Notes: a model not told the origin generated them from the letters alone. Shown: positions 8,496 through 17,260, counted from the first letter of the stretch. The stretch is DNA of 64,000 nucleotides from Polaribacter sp. Hel1_85 (GCF_000766795.1 NZ_JPDS01000001.1:687001-751000); one strand, 5' to 3'. A program made the numbers and translations.

Positions 8496-9437
8496 ATGGA
8501 TTTTACGAACCCACTAGTGTATGGTGTTCCTTGCTTTTTAGGACTAATTTTATTAGAACTTACCTATAGCAAACATCATAAAAAAGAAGAAAATCATAAA
8601 CTTTATAAATGGAAAGATTTGGCTGCAAGCCTTACAATGGGAATTGGATCTACCATTTTAGCTCCTTTAACAAAAACCATTGCTGCTATTGTATTGTTTA
8701 ACTTTATTTATGAACTTTTTAACCCCGTTTTAGATGGAGTTCGTACAAATATTATGGGTTATGAATCTTTTGGTTACGCTTGGTATATTTGGCTTTTATG
8801 CCAATTGTTAGACGATTTTAGTTATTATTGGTTTCACAGACAAAATCATAATATTCGTTTTCTTTGGGCTGCTCATATTGTGCATCATTCTTCTGATAAT
8901 TTTAATTTAGGAACTGCAGTAAGAAATGGCTGGTTTACTATTTTTTACAAACCTTTTTTTTATATGTGGATTCCTGCTATTGGGTTTCCTCCAGAAATGT
9001 TAGTAGTTTGTTTAGGTATTGAAGCTTTGTGGCAATTTCAGTTACATTCTGTATACATTCCTAAATTAGGTCTTTTAGAAAAAGTTTTTAATACACATAC
9101 AATGCATCAAGTACACCATGCTAAGAATTTTGAATATATGGATAAAAATCATGGAGGTTTTCTAAATATTTTTGATAAAATTTTTGGAACGTGGAAAGAA
9201 CTTGATGAAAATTTAGAAATAGAATATGGTGTTACTACTCCACCAAACTCATACAATCCATTGGTAATTTTAACGCATGAATATAAAGATATTTGGAACG
9301 ACATGAAAAGGTCTAAAAATTGGTATCATAAATTTATGTATGCATTTGCAGCTCCTGGCTGGAGCCATGATGGAAGTTCTTTAACTATTAAACAGCAAAG
9401 AAAACTTTTAAATGAAGAAAAAAAGTTAGCAAACTAG
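8496..9437 (+). CDS. Sterol desaturase / fatty acid hydroxylase superfamily protein
   Basis: 313-residue integral membrane protein. The di-iron histidine motifs of this superfamily are present: HRQNH (around residue 128), HIVHHS, and HTMHQVHH (around residue 205), set between hydrophobic segments near residues 8-24, 48-75 and 90-110. Members introduce hydroxyl groups or double bonds in lipids using O2 and iron; the lipid substrate cannot be told here. Start and length agree with flavobacterial homologues. A structured repeat begins directly after the stop. Confidence 0.88.
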   Translation: MDFTNPLVYGVPCFLGLILLELTYSKHHKKEENHKLYKWKDLAASLTMGIGSTILAPLTKTIAAIVLFNFIYELFNPVLDGVRTNIMGYESFGYAWYIWLLCQLLDDFSYYWFHRQNHNIRFLWAAHIVHHSSDNFNLGTAVRNGWFTIFYKPFFYMWIPAIGFPPEMLVVCLGIEALWQFQLHSVYIPKLGLLEKVFNTHTMHQVHHAKNFEYMDKNHGGFLNIFDKIFGTWKELDENLEIEYGVTTPPNSYNPLVILTHEYKDIWNDMKRSKNWYHKFMYAFAAPGWSHDGSSLTIKQQRKLLNEEKKLAN

Positions 9438-9590
9438 TTTAGCCCTGATTGAACGGTTTGTTTGAGCTCTTTTTTATGCTTAACTCGTTTCAGTATCTTA
9501 TCTAAACAATAAAATTACTTATAAATATTTACAGATGCTGAAATAAATTCAGCATAAAAAAAGCGAGTAGTGAAAGCAGGAAATAGCTTC
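9438..9590. repeat. Structured intergenic repeat, copy 1 (Flavo-1-like)
   Basis: It begins TTTAGCCCTGATTGAACGG and ends GAAAGCAGGAAATAGCTTC, with a central hairpin (TTTTTATGCT with AGCATAAAAA) and outer pairing of CCTG with CAGG and AGC with GCT. A second copy lies at 30224-30379. Both sit between convergent genes. The layout resembles the Flavo-1 RNA motif reported from flavobacteria; that identification is from memory. A bidirectional terminator is the simplest role. Confidence 0.75.
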
Positions 9591-9598
9591 AAAAAAAA

Positions 9599-9820
9599 TT
9601 AATCAACCATATTTTTTAGATAAAACTGCTCTACTTTTTCTCTTGCCCAAGGTGTAGTTCTTAAAAATTTTAAGCTAGATTTATAGGTAGGATTATTTTT
9701 AAAAGCATTGATATTTAAAGAATATCCTAATTCTTCCCAACCATATTCTAAGAATAATTCTTCTAACATTGTTGCTAATTTTATGCCATGCAATGGATTA
9801 TTGGGTTGTTCTTTGCTCAT
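9599..9820 (-). CDS. VF530 family DNA-binding protein (DUF2132)
   Basis: 73 residues, start at ATG 9820. The family signature is clear: [15 protein letters not shown] near the N-terminus, then YGWEELG, and [20 protein letters not shown] at the end. VF530 proteins are small all-helical proteins that bind DNA in vitro; their cellular role is not settled. Converges on the sterol desaturase gene across the structured repeat. Confidence 0.9.
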   Translation of the reverse strand: MSKEQPNNPLHGIKLATMLEELFLEYGWEELGYSLNINAFKNNPTYKSSLKFLRTTPWAREKVEQFYLKNMVD

Positions 9821-9953
9821 TTTTCAGTAGAAATTAATAATAAAATCAAAAGTAATGCTATTATTTTTTTTAATTCGAAAATATTAACAATTATTCGCAA
9901 TTGTTTATTGCGAATTTTTCAATAATTTAGCTTAAAATTAAAGAAATCTACAA

Positions 9954-11039
9954 ATGAAAAATATTGCATTAAACGATATTCACGTTGCTTTAGGAGCAAA
10001 AATGGTTCCTTTTGCAGGTTATAATATGCCTATACAATATGAAGGTGTAACAGCAGAACATTTAACAGTTAGAGAAGCTGTTGGGGTTTTTGATGTGAGT
10101 CATATGGGTGAGTTTTTGGTTGAAGGTGAAAATGCTTTGGCGTTGATACAAAAAGTGACTTCTAATGATGCTTCTAAACTAGAAATTGGTGATGCACAAT
10201 ATAGTTGTTTTCCAAATGAAGAGAATGGAATTGTAGATGATTTAATTTGTTACAAAATTAAAGAAAACACCTATTTATTAGTAGTTAACGCATCTAATAT
10301 TGAAAAAGATTGGAACTGGATTTCTACATATAACGAAGATTTTAATGCTGATTTAAAAGATTTATCTGAAGGATATTCTTTGTTAGCTATTCAAGGTCCA
10401 AAAGCTGTTGAAGCCATGCAAACTTTGTCTTCTTTAGATTTAGCTGATATCCCTTTTTACAAATTTAAAATTGGGGATTTTGCAGGCATTGAAAATGTAA
10501 TAATTTCTGCAACAGGTTATACGGGTTCTGGTGGATTTGAAATTTACTGTAAGAATGAGGAAGTTGTACAAATCTGGAACAAAGTTTTTGAAGCTGGAGC
10601 AGATTATGGAATCAAACCAATTGGTTTGGCTGCAAGAGATACTTTGCGTTTAGAAATGGGGTATTGTTTGTATGGTAATGATATTGATGATACAACATCG
10701 CCAATTGAAGCTGGTTTAAGTTGGATTACAAAATTCTCTAAAGACTTTGTAAATCATGAAGCTTTGGCAAAAGAAAAAGAACATAAACCAGAAAGAAGAT
10801 TAGTCGCTTTTGAATTAGATGAAAGAGGAATACCAAGACAAGGTTATGATATTGTTGATGGAAATGGAAAAGTGATTGGTAATGTAACTTCTGGAACAAT
10901 GAGTCCTTGTTTAAAAAAAGGAATTGGAATGGGTTATGTACCAAGAATTCTTTCTAAATCTGGAACTCAAATACATATTCAGGTTCGTAAAAAAGCGATT
11001 CCTGCAACAATTGTTAAGTTACCTTTTTACAAAGGATAA
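9954..11039 (+). CDS. gcvT: Glycine cleavage system T protein (aminomethyltransferase)
   Basis: 361 residues. Transfers the methylene group from the aminomethylated H-protein lipoyl arm to tetrahydrofolate and releases ammonia. Family landmarks: [18 protein letters not shown] at the N-terminus, [11 protein letters not shown], the folate-binding [17 protein letters not shown] region with the conserved Asp-containing [16 protein letters not shown], and [21 protein letters not shown]. Complete and of normal length. It stands alone; the genes for the P and H proteins are not in the window. Terminator at 11065. Confidence 0.96.
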   Translation: MKNIALNDIHVALGAKMVPFAGYNMPIQYEGVTAEHLTVREAVGVFDVSHMGEFLVEGENALALIQKVTSNDASKLEIGDAQYSCFPNEENGIVDDLICYKIKENTYLLVVNASNIEKDWNWISTYNEDFNADLKDLSEGYSLLAIQGPKAVEAMQTLSSLDLADIPFYKFKIGDFAGIENVIISATGYTGSGGFEIYCKNEEVVQIWNKVFEAGADYGIKPIGLAARDTLRLEMGYCLYGNDIDDTTSPIEAGLSWITKFSKDFVNHEALAKEKEHKPERRLVAFELDERGIPRQGYDIVDGNGKVIGNVTSGTMSPCLKKGIGMGYVPRILSKSGTQIHIQVRKKAIPATIVKLPFYKG

Positions 11040-11064
11040 TTTTACAACTTTATATAATATTGTT

Positions 11065-11090
11065 AAAACCTCGCAAAATTGCGAGGTTTT
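11065..11090 (+). terminator. Terminator after gcvT
   Basis: Perfect 10-bp stem, AAAACCTCGC (11065-11074) with GCGAGGTTTT (11081-11090), with a 6-nt loop. Confidence 0.88.
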
Positions 11091-11140
11091 CTGCTATAAT
11101 AAAGTAATTTCGCCTATCTAATTTTTATTAAAACAAGATT

Positions 11141-12256
11141 ATGAATTGTTTATTAACTGGTGGAACAGGCATTGTTGGAAGTCATATTATCTTTGAATGG
11201 CTACACAAAGCTATTGTAGAGAAAACAGTAAATCATCTTTTTGTTGTAATGAGAGATAATGATAAAGTTGCTGAACAACGTTTGTTAGCTATTTTACAAG
11301 ATACCTCTCGTCCGGAGTTTTTAAATAAGTTTACTTTAGAAGCTTGTTTAGAAAAAATTACTGTAATTTCTCATGATTTATCTACCATAACTCAAAATGT
11401 TTTAAACAAGTACAATTTTGATACTGTGATACATTGTGCAGGTTCTACAAATTTAGCTAGTACTAGCGATTCTAAAGAAAAAGTACATTCTCAAAATTAC
11501 TTAGTTACAAAACAACTTTTAGAACAATTACCAAAAGCTGTAACACGTTTTATATACATAAGTACTGCATATTCGTTTGGAATTCAGAATGAAAAAGTAA
11601 ATGATACGATTGAAAATTATAATGTTACAAATTTTAGAAACCCTTACGAGCAATCTAAATATGAAAGTGAATTATATGTAAAAGAAACGTGTAAATTAAA
11701 AAATATAGATTCTCAGATTTTAAGACCAAGTATTATTTGTGGACGATTAATAGATGCTCCTTTTTATGAAACTCCAAAATTTGATGTTTTCTATTCTTGG
11801 GCTATTTTTTTAGCTAAATATGCAACTAAAGCTAAAGAAAACTTTAGAATTTGGATAAACAAAGAAAGTGGTTTAAACATTGTGCCTGTAGATTTCGTTG
11901 CTAAAGCAATTTTATATGCTTTTTTAAACCCCACAATTAAAGAATTGAATATTGTAAATCCTAAACAGATACTTCACATAAATTATGTGGGTGATGTTTT
12001 AGCATCTTTTAATGTAAATTCTTACGAATACGTATCAGATAAACCAGAAAACTTAAACACTTTTGAGAAACTATATTACAAAACCATTGGAGATATTTTC
12101 GAAAACTATATTTCTATTCCTGATTTACAATTTCAATCTGATTTAATTTTAAAATTCATAGAACAGTTAAAATTAGATATTACTTTAGGTGTACATGAAA
12201 ACTTTATGAATTTGATTAACTTTTCGGTTGAAAAAAAGTTTAGAAAGAGTTATTAA
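11141..12256 (+). CDS. SDR family NAD(P)-dependent oxidoreductase (thioester-reductase-like)
   Basis: 371 residues. The extended short-chain dehydrogenase fold starts with the nucleotide-binding GGTGIVGSH (residues 7-15) and includes the strand VIHCAGSTN, the Ser of YISTAYSFG and the catalytic YxxxK in YEQSKYESE. The arrangement (LTGGTGIVGS, a long insertion before VISHDL, late IVPVDFVAKAI) is closest to the male-sterility/thioester reductase branch, which reduces acyl thioesters or epimerises sugars. The substrate is unknown and no carrier protein lies nearby. It is followed closely by the membrane hydrolase at 12310. Confidence 0.8.
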   Translation: MNCLLTGGTGIVGSHIIFEWLHKAIVEKTVNHLFVVMRDNDKVAEQRLLAILQDTSRPEFLNKFTLEACLEKITVISHDLSTITQNVLNKYNFDTVIHCAGSTNLASTSDSKEKVHSQNYLVTKQLLEQLPKAVTRFIYISTAYSFGIQNEKVNDTIENYNVTNFRNPYEQSKYESELYVKETCKLKNIDSQILRPSIICGRLIDAPFYETPKFDVFYSWAIFLAKYATKAKENFRIWINKESGLNIVPVDFVAKAILYAFLNPTIKELNIVNPKQILHINYVGDVLASFNVNSYEYVSDKPENLNTFEKLYYKTIGDIFENYISIPDLQFQSDLILKFIEQLKLDITLGVHENFMNLINFSVEKKFRKSY

Positions 12257-12309
12257 TCTTATAAATTGTTAGATTTATAGATTTTTGGATTGTTAGATAA
12301 TTTTTAAAA

Positions 12310-13308
12310 ATGGATTCATTAACGCAAATAGTTTTAGGAGCTGCAGTTGGAGAAGCTGTTTTAGGAAGAAAAATTGGTAATAAGTCTATGTTTTATGGAG
12401 CTATTGCTGGTACAATTCCTGATTTAGATTTTCTATCCTCTTTTTTTACTGATACAGTAACTGCTTTAGAAATTCATAGAGGTATTACACACTCTATCTT
12501 TTTTTCTGTTGTCTTCTCTCCTATTCTAGCTTTTTTTGTTACTAAATATGAAAAATATAAAAACCTCAAAGATTGGTCTTGGCTTTTCTTTTGGGCTTTT
12601 ATTACGCATCCTATTTTAGATGCACAAACAACTTGGGGAACTCAACTTTTTTGGCCTTTAGACATTCGATTGGCTTTTAAAAATGTGTTTGTAATCGATC
12701 CATTATATACAATTCCGTTTTTAGTTTTTTTGATATTGACAATGATTCAAAAAAAGGAATCCAAAAAAAGACGATTTTATAATAATTGGGGATTAATAAT
12801 TAGCAGTTCTTACTTAGTACTTACTCTAATTTTAAAAGGATTTTCTTACCAAACTTTTACAAAAGAATTGGCCAAACAAAATATTCAATATTCAGAAATA
12901 AAAACAAAACCAACGCCTTTAAACACCATTTTATGGACAGCTAATATTGAAACGAAAGACACTTTTCTAATTGGACATTCTTCTTTTTTTGATGAAAATC
13001 CGATTCAATTTTCTAGTTATCCTAAAAATCATCACTTATTAGATGATTTAGCAAAACATCCAAAAGTAAAACGAATGATTAAAATTTCAAAAGGCTTTTA
13101 CACTATCAATAAAATAGATAATATACTTTATTTTAACGACTTACGTTTTGGTGCGTTAAGCATACAACCCAATGCAGAAAACTTCGTTTTTAAATATAAA
13201 ATTGAAGTTGATGAAAACGGAATACCTTTTTTTACAGAAGTACCTAAAGAAAAAAGAGACGCAAAAAAACTCCTAGCTGAACTCTGGTTAAGAATTAAAG
13301 GGAATTAA
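12310..13308 (+). CDS. Membrane-bound metal-dependent hydrolase (YdjM/DUF457 type)
   Basis: 332 residues. N-terminal signature MDSLTQIVLGAAVGEAVLGRK, then the metal-ligand-like stretch GTIPDLDFL, HRGITHSIFF and THPILDAQTTWGTQ, typical of the LexA-regulated inner-membrane hydrolase family. There are about five hydrophobic segments between residues 60 and 190, and a soluble C-terminal domain (about 200-332). The reaction is not known for this family. It is the last chromosomal gene before the restriction-modification cassette. Confidence 0.82.
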   Translation: MDSLTQIVLGAAVGEAVLGRKIGNKSMFYGAIAGTIPDLDFLSSFFTDTVTALEIHRGITHSIFFSVVFSPILAFFVTKYEKYKNLKDWSWLFFWAFITHPILDAQTTWGTQLFWPLDIRLAFKNVFVIDPLYTIPFLVFLILTMIQKKESKKRRFYNNWGLIISSSYLVLTLILKGFSYQTFTKELAKQNIQYSEIKTKPTPLNTILWTANIETKDTFLIGHSSFFDENPIQFSSYPKNHHLLDDLAKHPKVKRMIKISKGFYTINKIDNILYFNDLRFGALSIQPNAENFVFKYKIEVDENGIPFFTEVPKEKRDAKKLLAELWLRIKGN

Positions 13309-13330
13309 AACAACTTTATAAAACATGTAA

Positions 13331-13358
13331 AAACAAGGGTTTTCACTTATTGATTTTT
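13331..13358 (+). repeat. AAACA-GG-TTTT-ACT-TGATTTTT repeat, copy 1
   Basis: AAACAAGGGTTTTCACTTAT then TGATTTTT. Related copies at 38237-38265 and 47997-48029. Two of the three stand just upstream of attC-like sites. Confidence 0.55.
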
Positions 13359-13378
13359 TGCATTAAAAAACCTAACTT

Positions 13379-13434
13379 CGCTAACGCCGATTATAAGTCA
13401 TTAAAACGGACATCATAATCGTCTTAAGTTGTAC
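13379..13434 (+). repeat. attC-like recombination site A (left end of R-M cassette)
   Basis: Order: box R'' CGCTAAC (13379-13385), short spacer, arm CGATTAT (13388-13394), loop, arm ATAATCG (13415-13421), 6-nt spacer TCTTAA, box R' GTTGTAC (13428-13434). R' is the reverse complement of GTACAAC at 17129-17135, and R'' is the reverse complement of GTTAGCG at 17254-17260. That reciprocal pairing between the two ends is what integron-style insertion between G and TT leaves behind. Confidence 0.7.
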
Positions 13435-13537
13435 ACAAGCTGAAAGCAGCCGCATATTTTAGCACTTTCGGTTTTTCCCACCACATAATTCCAACGCTCT
13501 AAAAACCAAAAGAGCTAAAATTCCCCAACGCTGAAAT
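13435..13537. other. Cassette left leader with paired CCAACGCT boxes
   Basis: A gene-free stretch. CCAACGCT occurs at 13491-13498 and 13525-13532 around a small hairpin (GCTCT with AGAGC). The same box pair around a hairpin is found on the right side of the cassette (17014-17021 and 17093-17100), all four in one orientation. Confidence 0.5.
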
Positions 13538-13600
13538 GCTAACTGTAGTATGTAGTAAGAACAAAAGTATAAACTTACTTTGTGCTAACTATAGTATACT
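13538..13600 (+). promoter_or_regulatory. Tandem C-box-like operators of the controller gene
   Basis: Two related sites, GCTAACTGTAGTA (13538-13550) and GCTAACTATAGTATACT (13584-13600), 46 bp apart, with the near-palindromic core ACTRTAGT. The second ends 2 bp before the start of the HTH gene. Controller proteins of restriction-modification systems bind paired sites like these to autoregulate. Spacing is wider than in the classical adjacent boxes. Confidence 0.6.
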
Positions 13601-13602
13601 CA

Positions 13603-13830
13603 ATGAACGCAGAATTATCACAGAATTTCGGTAAAATTATTAGAGAACTTCGAAAAGAAAAGAAACTTTCTCAAGAAGAATTAGGTTTTCAATCTAATCT
13701 TCATCGAACATATATTGGAATGATTGAAAGAGGGGAAAAAAATATTACTCTCGAAAATATTGAAAAATTGTCAAAAGGTCTTGATGTATCTATGAAGTTA
13801 ATATTTGAAAAACTTAATAAAATACATTAA
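13603..13830 (+). CDS. XRE-family controller (C) protein of the R-M system
   Basis: 75 residues from ATG 13603; the longer upstream frame from a TTG would overlap the operator and is rejected. It is almost entirely one lambda-Cro/C1-type HTH domain: NFGKIIRELRKEKKLSQEELG, then the recognition helix region LHRTYIGMIERGEKNITLENI. Small single-domain XRE proteins directly upstream of a restriction gene are the classic controller proteins, which delay nuclease expression until methylation is complete. The stop overlaps the nuclease start (TAATG at 13828-13832), so the two are translationally coupled. Confidence 0.85.
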   Translation: MNAELSQNFGKIIRELRKEKKLSQEELGFQSNLHRTYIGMIERGEKNITLENIEKLSKGLDVSMKLIFEKLNKIH

Positions 13831-15029
13831 TGAAAATTACATTTTTAGGACAAGGTTTCGAGTCTGAATCCAAAAACTCTGTTGGTAACACAATAATCAA
13901 ATTATTCAAAGAAAGTAAATTTAGTTCCTTCACTGGAATTTCTGCATTCGCTAGTGAAGCTGGTGTTGTTGGCCTTTCTGAATGTATAACAAGTGGTGCG
14001 AAATTTTTTAAAAATCTGAACTTAATTGTTGGAATTGACCAAGAAGGAACTTCAAAGAAAGCATTAAAAGAGATTAATTCACTTGGAATAAACAGCTTTA
14101 TATTCTATCAAAAAGAATCACCAATTTTTCATCCTAAAATATACTTATTTGAAGGAGATAACGATACAACATTAATTGTTGGTTCATCTAATTTAACGGC
14201 AAGAGGTTTTTTCGGAAATGTAGAAAGCTCTTTAATGGTTGAATTCAAAAACATTAATCCTGATGGAATTAAATTATTAAAAGAAGTCAAAGATTATTAC
14301 AAAACTTTATTTGATTTTAGCGATCCGAATTTATTTAAAATATCACATCAAATTATAACACAATTTGTAAATGAAGGAATTGTACCTACAAGAAAAGTAT
14401 GGAGTAAAAAACATAAAAAAAACACATCCAATAAAAATCCTGAGGATAACAACAACCTAGTAATTCCAAAAAGACCTACAGTAAAAATACCAACAAACTT
14501 TAAGGGTAGATATAAAACAAATAAAACGGTCTCAAAATTAATTTCAGAACTAGAAATTGAAAATAGTTTTGAATTTCAAAATAAAAATAACAATCAAGTT
14601 GTTTGGGAAAGTGGTGCTTTGACAGAAAGAGATTTAAACATTCCTAAAGGAGGAAATACCAATCCTACCGGTTCGATGCTATTTAAAAAAGGGAAATTAC
14701 AAAACATTGACCAAAGGCATCATTTTAGAGACACAGTATTTTCTAGTCTTACTTGGAACTTTGATTTAACACCAAGTAAATCTCACATAGAAAGAGCAAA
14801 AGCAAATATTAGATTTGTAATTAAAGGTATCGACTATGGTGTTTTTCCAATTACAATTTCCCACAACACTAAAACTAATACTAAATCTTACATACAAAAT
14901 AATTCAATGACGCAATTAAGTTGGGGAGAAACTAAAAAACTAATAGCTCAAGATGAATTAATTGGAAAAACTGCGACTCTTTACAATGATATAACCGTTG
15001 CAGACACCTTTACCTTAATTATAGAATAA
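13830..15029 (+). CDS. Phospholipase-D-type restriction endonuclease (BfiI/NgoFVII-like)
   Basis: 399 residues. The N-terminal half has a single PLD nuclease motif near residue 100: HPK, then GSSNLTARGF about 18 residues on, matching HxK...GSxN. Enzymes such as BfiI carry one such motif per chain, dimerise to build the active site, and cut DNA without metal ions. The C-terminal half (about 230-399) follows a Lys-rich linker and probably recognises DNA, as the B3-like domain of BfiI does; this is inferred from position and length. It is coupled to the controller upstream and shares the cassette with a methylase. Confidence 0.82.
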   Translation: MKITFLGQGFESESKNSVGNTIIKLFKESKFSSFTGISAFASEAGVVGLSECITSGAKFFKNLNLIVGIDQEGTSKKALKEINSLGINSFIFYQKESPIFHPKIYLFEGDNDTTLIVGSSNLTARGFFGNVESSLMVEFKNINPDGIKLLKEVKDYYKTLFDFSDPNLFKISHQIITQFVNEGIVPTRKVWSKKHKKNTSNKNPEDNNNLVIPKRPTVKIPTNFKGRYKTNKTVSKLISELEIENSFEFQNKNNNQVVWESGALTERDLNIPKGGNTNPTGSMLFKKGKLQNIDQRHHFRDTVFSSLTWNFDLTPSKSHIERAKANIRFVIKGIDYGVFPITISHNTKTNTKSYIQNNSMTQLSWGETKKLIAQDELIGKTATLYNDITVADTFTLIIE

Positions 15030-15061
15030 AATATTTTTATAGTTCAAAAAATTAAACTACT

Positions 15062-15082
15062 TTTGGACTGAAGTTGTCCAAA
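15062..15082 (+). promoter_or_regulatory. Operator-like palindrome before second HTH gene
   Basis: Perfect inverted repeat TTTGGAC (15062-15068) and GTCCAAA (15076-15082) with a 7-nt spacer, 5 bp before the ATG at 15088. Likely the autoregulatory site of the HTH protein it precedes. Confidence 0.6.
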
Positions 15083-15087
15083 TTATT

Positions 15088-15405
15088 ATGCAATTAGAAA
15101 AATCATTCGGAGAAACAATAAGAAGTTTACGCACTGAAAACCAGTTAACTCTGCGTGAAGTTGCAGAGCATTTGAAAATTGACACTTCAATGCTTGGTAA
15201 AATTGAAAAGAATAGTCGGAATCCATCAAAACAATTCATTAAAGATATTTCTATTTTATTTAGCATTGATGAGAATTTGCTAACTGTTGCTCATTTAAGC
15301 GATACAGTTGCATATTCAATTTTAGAAGAAGAATTAGCAACTGAAGTTTTAAAGGTTGCTGAAGAAAAAATCAACTATTATAATAAAAATAAAGCCAAAA
15401 AATAA
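15088..15405 (+). CDS. XRE-family HTH regulator, methylase-linked
   Basis: 105 residues. An N-terminal XRE HTH domain (SFGETIRSLRTENQLTLREVA, then HLKIDTSMLGKIEKNSRNPS) is followed by a helical tail (EEELATEVLKVAEEKINYY) that may mediate dimerisation. It overlaps the methylase start by one base (TAATG at 15403-15407). Its own palindrome at 15062 suggests it represses itself and the methylase. A second regulator in a system that already has a controller is unusual. Confidence 0.85.
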   Translation: MQLEKSFGETIRSLRTENQLTLREVAEHLKIDTSMLGKIEKNSRNPSKQFIKDISILFSIDENLLTVAHLSDTVAYSILEEELATEVLKVAEEKINYYNKNKAKK

Positions 15406-17012
15406 TGCAATTAATTAAAGAAGCAACAGAGGAAAAATTAAGAGGGGGTTTTTACACACCTGAACCAATTGCTGCATTTATTTTAAAATGGGCTTTTAAT
15501 GGCAACACACAATTAGATATTTTAGAACCTAGCTGTGGAGATGGCGTTTTTTTAAAAGAAATTCAAAAAGAAAACTACGAATACAATTCCGTTACTGCAA
15601 TTGAGTTTGATGAAGTTGAAGCTAAAAAGTCAGAAGCTATTGGTTTAAATAAATCGTCTGTAATTAATGAAGATTTTCATAAATATTGTATTAATACAGA
15701 AAGAAAATTTGATTTGATTGTTGGAAATCCACCATACATTAGATATCAATATTTCGACAAAGAACAACAACAATATGCAGCAGATATTTTTAATAAAGCA
15801 AGTTTAAAATATTCAAAATTAACAAACGCTTGGGTTTCATTCGTTGTTGGTTCGTCTCTACTTTTAAAAGAAGAAGGTAAAATTGGTTTCGTTTTGCCAG
15901 CGGAAATTCTTCAAGTTTCTTATGCTCAACCATTGAGAGAGTTTTTAGCTCATTTTTATAACAAAATAAACATTGTTTCTTTTGAGAAACTTGTATTTCC
16001 AAATATTCAACAAGAAGTAGTTTTATTACTTTGTGAGAAAAACAACTCTAATTCTCATTTAATTGAACATCTAGAATTAAGAGACGCAGAAGAACTAAAA
16101 AAACTAGATGTTTCAATATTAAAAAGTCCTAAAAAGAAGATTGACTTTAAGTCAAATAAATGGACTTTTTACTTTCTTGAGCAAGAAGAAATTGATTTTC
16201 TAGAAAGACTTCAGTCTGACAAAAAATTCAATCAATTAGGAAAGTTTGCAAAAGTAGAAGTAGGAATTACAACTGGCTCAAATCCATTTTTCACAGTTCC
16301 ACTTTCAACTGTACAATTTTATAATCTAGAAAAATACGCAAAACCACTAGTTGGAAGAAGTGTACAAGTTCCTAGTGCAATATTCACAACAAAAGATTGG
16401 AATAGAAATAGAGATAAAGAAGCTAGAACCCATTTTCTGACTTTTCCTAAAATGGCAGATTTGAATGGTTCTGTTGGAGCAAGAGATTATATAGCTTGGG
16501 GAGAAGAAGAAAAAATTAATGAAGGATATAAATGCAGAATAAGAGACGAATGGCAAATTGTACCATCTCAAAGAATCTCTGAAGCTCTATTTATACGTAG
16601 AAACAATAAGTACCCAAAATTAATTATAAACGAAGCTAAAGCATTTACAACAGACACAATGCATCGTGTTACAGTAAAACCTGAATTTGAATTAAAAGCC
16701 TTGACTGCAAGTTATTATAATTCTTTATCATTAGCATTTACAGAAATTTGTGGAAGAAGTCACGGAGGAGGCGTTTTAGAATTAATGCCAAATGAAGTAG
16801 AAAGAGTTCTTTTACCTTACAATGAAAACAACGCTGATTTACTTCCTCTTATTGACAAAATGATAAGAGATAAAAAAGATATTTCGGAAATTTTAAAAAT
16901 AACGAATCAAAAAATACTGAAAGAAAATTACGGACTTTCTGACTCTGATATTGAATTAGCTGATAGTATCTGGAAAAAACTATCAAATAGAAGATTGAAC
17001 AGAGGAAAATAA
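15405..17012 (+). CDS. N6-adenine DNA methyltransferase (Eco57I/TaqI-like)
   Basis: 535 residues. SAM-binding motif I is LEPSCGDGVFL (about residues 38-48), and catalytic motif IV is VGNPPYIRY (about 105), which marks adenine N6 methylation of the gamma class. The start GGFYTPEPIA is typical of Eco57I-like enzymes. The C-terminal 300 residues (GITTGSNPFF, ICGRSHGGGVLELMPNEVE) form the target-recognition region. It protects host DNA from the nuclease at 13830. Base composition is slightly less AT-skewed in wobble positions than the neighbours, which fits transfer. Confidence 0.92.
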   Translation: MQLIKEATEEKLRGGFYTPEPIAAFILKWAFNGNTQLDILEPSCGDGVFLKEIQKENYEYNSVTAIEFDEVEAKKSEAIGLNKSSVINEDFHKYCINTERKFDLIVGNPPYIRYQYFDKEQQQYAADIFNKASLKYSKLTNAWVSFVVGSSLLLKEEGKIGFVLPAEILQVSYAQPLREFLAHFYNKINIVSFEKLVFPNIQQEVVLLLCEKNNSNSHLIEHLELRDAEELKKLDVSILKSPKKKIDFKSNKWTFYFLEQEEIDFLERLQSDKKFNQLGKFAKVEVGITTGSNPFFTVPLSTVQFYNLEKYAKPLVGRSVQVPSAIFTTKDWNRNRDKEARTHFLTFPKMADLNGSVGARDYIAWGEEEKINEGYKCRIRDEWQIVPSQRISEALFIRRNNKYPKLIINEAKAFTTDTMHRVTVKPEFELKALTASYYNSLSLAFTEICGRSHGGGVLELMPNEVERVLLPYNENNADLLPLIDKMIRDKKDISEILKITNQKILKENYGLSDSDIELADSIWKKLSNRRLNRGK

Positions 17013-17100
17013 GCCAACGCTAAAAGACATACACATTTGCAATTCGCTACAGCCGACACACAAGCCTAAAATTGCAAAAGAGTATGTCTTTGCCAACGCT
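17013..17100. repeat. Long hairpin flanked by GCCAACGCT direct repeats
   Basis: GCCAACGCT (17013-17021 and 17092-17100) brackets a hairpin whose arms are AAAGACATAC and GTATGTCTTT plus the inner pair TTTGCAAT and ATTGCAAA. It lies between the methylase stop and site C. It could be the R-M terminator, a MITE with a 9-bp target duplication, or a diverged recombination site. Confidence 0.6.
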
Positions 17101-17128
17101 AGCAAGTTTGCGGAAAGAAAAAGCCTGT

Positions 17129-17260
17129 GTACAACACCGTATAAAATTAATTGCTGGTTTTAGCTTATTTTCGAAAGTTTTCGCAGACTTTTAATTTGTG
17201 TTTTATTTACTAACTTTAGTGCTTGAAACACGCAACTAATCTTATACAACAACGTTAGCG
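17129..17260 (+). repeat. attC-like recombination site C (right end of R-M cassette)
   Basis: Order: R'' GTACAAC (17129-17135), spacer ACC, arm GTATAA (17139-17144), a loop of about 97 nt, arm TTATAC (17242-17247), 6-nt spacer AACAAC, R' GTTAGCG (17254-17260). At 132 nt it has the size of the long attC sites of chromosomal integrons. The complementarity to site A extends beyond the boxes: TGTGTACAAC (17126-17135) with GTTGTACACA (13428-13437), and CGTTAGCGAA with TTCGCTAACG. Confidence 0.7.

Noticed and set aside
13379..17260. A classical integron with integrase
   Set aside because: No tyrosine recombinase gene is in the window; only the attC-like sites are seen, so at most a cluster of sites without an integrase can be claimed.
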